A stretch of 6,873 nucleotides of DNA from Candidatus Atribacteria bacterium (lineage in GTDB: Bacteria > Bipolaricaulota > Bipolaricaulia > UBA7950 > UBA9294). This document shows, in pieces, positions 5,729 through 6,873 of the stretch. A model generated the notes under the pieces. That model was given only the letters and a program-made list of their open reading frames with translations, was not told the DNA's origin and ran no database searches. The stretch covers positions 1 through 6,873 of the forward strand of contig SPBW01000116.1 in assembly GCA_004525685.1 (NCBI GenBank), given 5' to 3'. The position numbers and the translations under genes were made by a program. The number at the start of each line of letters is the position of its first letter. Position 1 is the stretch's first letter.

Positions 5729-6685
5729 CTAGGCTACGGGTGTGAGCGGTGGCTCACCAGCAAGCACGGCCAACACGTTGTCTATAGCGATGGTTGCCAT
5801 GGCTCGGCGCGTATCTGTCGTAGCACTGCCTAGATGAGGCGCGAGTACGACATGCTTGCGGTGAGTGAGTAGGCCTGGATGCACAGCGGGCTCGTGCTCA
5901 AAGACATCGAGCCCAGCGCCAGCAATGATGTTCTCATCAAGCGCGTTCACAAGAGCGGCCTCATCGACGACTGCCCCGCGTGACGCGTTCACCAAGATGG
6001 CTGAGGGCTTCATGCGAGCCAATGCCGATGCATCGATCAGCCCCTTCGTTTCTGGGGTCGAGGGGACATGGATGCACACGAAGTCGCTTTGCTCCAGCAA
6101 GCATTCAAACGAGACCGCGACGGCACCGAGTTCTTCTTCAAGCTGCTTCTTGCGTGTTCGCGAAACATAGAGAATCGACATACCAAAGCCAAGGCGTCCT
6201 CGGCGCGCAACGGCAGCGCCAATGCGGCCCATGCCCACGATGCCGAGCGTCTTTCCATGAACGTCGATGCCTGTGAGCGGTTGTTGGAGTCCCCAGCGTG
6301 GGAACTTGCCGCCGCGAATCGCGCTATCGGCTTCGGGAATGCGTCGGGCGGCAGCAAGAAGCAGTGCGAACGTTTGGTCAGCCGTTGACTGCGTCAGGAC
6401 ATCGGGTGTGTTGGATACGACAATGCCTTTCTCCTGTGCAGCGGCACAATCGATATTCTCATACCCGACAGCGACATTGGCGATGATTCGAAGTTTGCGA
6501 GCCTGGCTCAGCGTATCTGATCCAATGCGATCGGTTAGCAGGCAAATGAGGGCATCAGCATCCGATAGCATGGAGCCAAGAGAGGCGCAGGATCCCTGTT
6601 CGACGACGCGCACCTCGTGCCCAGCCGATCTCAAGCGTTCAAGATGCTCAGAGAATAGATCAGCCGTGCAGACGATAAGTCCCAT
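5729..6685 (-). CDS. D-isomer-specific 2-hydroxyacid dehydrogenase (glyoxylate/hydroxypyruvate reductase type)
   Basis: A 318-residue soluble NAD(P)-dependent dehydrogenase that interconverts a 2-oxoacid and its D-2-hydroxyacid. The substrate-binding part has VAVGYENID at 71-79 and SNTPDVLTQSTAD at 91-103. The nucleotide fold shows GIVGMGRIG at 148-156, the GxGxxG dinucleotide loop. Catalytic residues are in place: Arg236 in NASRGAVVDE, Glu265 in DVFEHEP, and His284 in APHLGSAT. Length and motifs fit glyoxylate or hydroxypyruvate reductases. It lacks the long C-terminal regulatory domain of many SerA enzymes, so phosphoglycerate dehydrogenase of the short type is possible but less likely. The ATG at 6683-6685 shares one base with the TAA of the RNase HI gene and has no clear Shine-Dalgarno site of its own, so it is probably translated by coupling. 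The exact substrate is not determined. Confidence 0.92.
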   Translation of the reverse strand: MGLIVCTADLFSEHLERLRSAGHEVRVVEQGSCASLGSMLSDADALICLLTDRIGSDTLSQARKLRIIANVAVGYENIDCAAAQEKGIVVSNTPDVLTQSTADQTFALLLAAARRIPEADSAIRGGKFPRWGLQQPLTGIDVHGKTLGIVGMGRIGAAVARRGRLGFGMSILYVSRTRKKQLEEELGAVAVSFECLLEQSDFVCIHVPSTPETKGLIDASALARMKPSAILVNASRGAVVDEAALVNALDENIIAGAGLDVFEHEPAVHPGLLTHRKHVVLAPHLGSATTDTRRAMATIAIDNVLAVLAGEPPLTPVA

Positions 6686-6873
6686 TATCGAGGAATGGCG
6701 TTTCGAGCCAGCTCATCAGCGCGCTCATTGTCTGGATGTCCGGCATGGCCTTCGACCCAACGAAACGTCACCCGGTGACGTGCATTCAGCGCGTCCAGCT
6801 CTCGCCAGAGGTCTTCGTTCTTCACAGGCAGCAGCTTCTTGCCCGATCTGCGCTTCCAACCGTTTGTCTTCCA
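6685..6873 (-). CDS. rnhA: Ribonuclease HI, C-terminal part (N-terminus beyond window edge)
   Basis: The last 62 residues of RNase HI, which cuts the RNA strand of RNA-DNA hybrids to remove primers and R-loops. The fragment begins in WKTNGWK, the basic handle region, then VKNEDLWRELDAL at 17-29 and RWVEGHAGHPDNERADELA at 38-56. His43 and Asp53 of the fragment are ten residues apart, as are His124 and Asp134 of the E. coli enzyme, so the visible catalytic residues are intact. The first catalytic residues (Asp10, Glu48 and Asp70 in E. coli) lie outside the window. The protein ends soon after the motif, lacking the roughly 15-residue tail of E. coli RNase HI. Its TAA overlaps the dehydrogenase ATG by one base, indicating an operon. 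Confidence 0.95.
   Translation of the reverse strand, partial: WKTNGWKRRSGKKLLPVKNEDLWRELDALNARHRVTFRWVEGHAGHPDNERADELARNAIPR

Overview
This is a bacterial chromosomal window (six complete and two edge-truncated genes, about 55% G+C by eye, ordinary Shine-Dalgarno sites). It has no tRNA, rRNA, phage, transposase or CRISPR signal. The gene mix (all-E polyprenyl synthetase with a DUF3467 partner, a fucose-isomerase-fold protein, an MscS channel, a DUF401 transporter, a 2-hydroxyacid dehydrogenase, RNase HI) is housekeeping and accessory metabolism of a free-living bacterium. The lineage cannot be fixed from sequence alone. DUF401 and the isomerase subfamily are, as I recall, commonest in archaea, Thermotogae and deep-branching or candidate bacterial phyla, so a poorly sampled bacterial phylum is a reasonable guess only.

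Left part, minus strand (1-2409): a 407-residue L-fucose/L-arabinose isomerase-fold protein (1186-2409) is followed by a 322-base spacer holding two degenerate copies of a hairpin repeat. Then comes a probable two-gene operon: a DUF3467 protein starting at TTG (574-852) and a polyprenyl diphosphate synthase running off the window edge (1-552). A plausible sigma-70 promoter (877-905) and a perfect AGGAGG precede the operon.

Middle (2410-4915): a 198-base divergent spacer separates the isomerase from an MscS channel (2608-3678, plus). It carries two related GGACA-x-CTGTC palindromes 31 bases apart, just upstream of the isomerase, which look like an operator pair. The channel converges on a DUF401 membrane transporter (3725-4915, minus).

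Right part (4916-6873): divergent from the transporter is a 127-residue protein made of two gap-free aligned repeats, each with a PC...CQLGxF signature (5017-5400, plus); I do not know its function. A 328-base spacer follows with a three-copy GCAGAG-type repeat in alternating orientation. The window ends with a translationally coupled minus-strand pair: RNase HI (C-terminal half only, 6685-6873) and a D-2-hydroxyacid dehydrogenase (5729-6685).

The genes do not form one visible pathway. The most noteworthy items are the duplicated cysteine-motif protein, the covarying hairpin repeat, the palindrome pair and the alternating repeat cluster. I see no convincing new multi-gene system.
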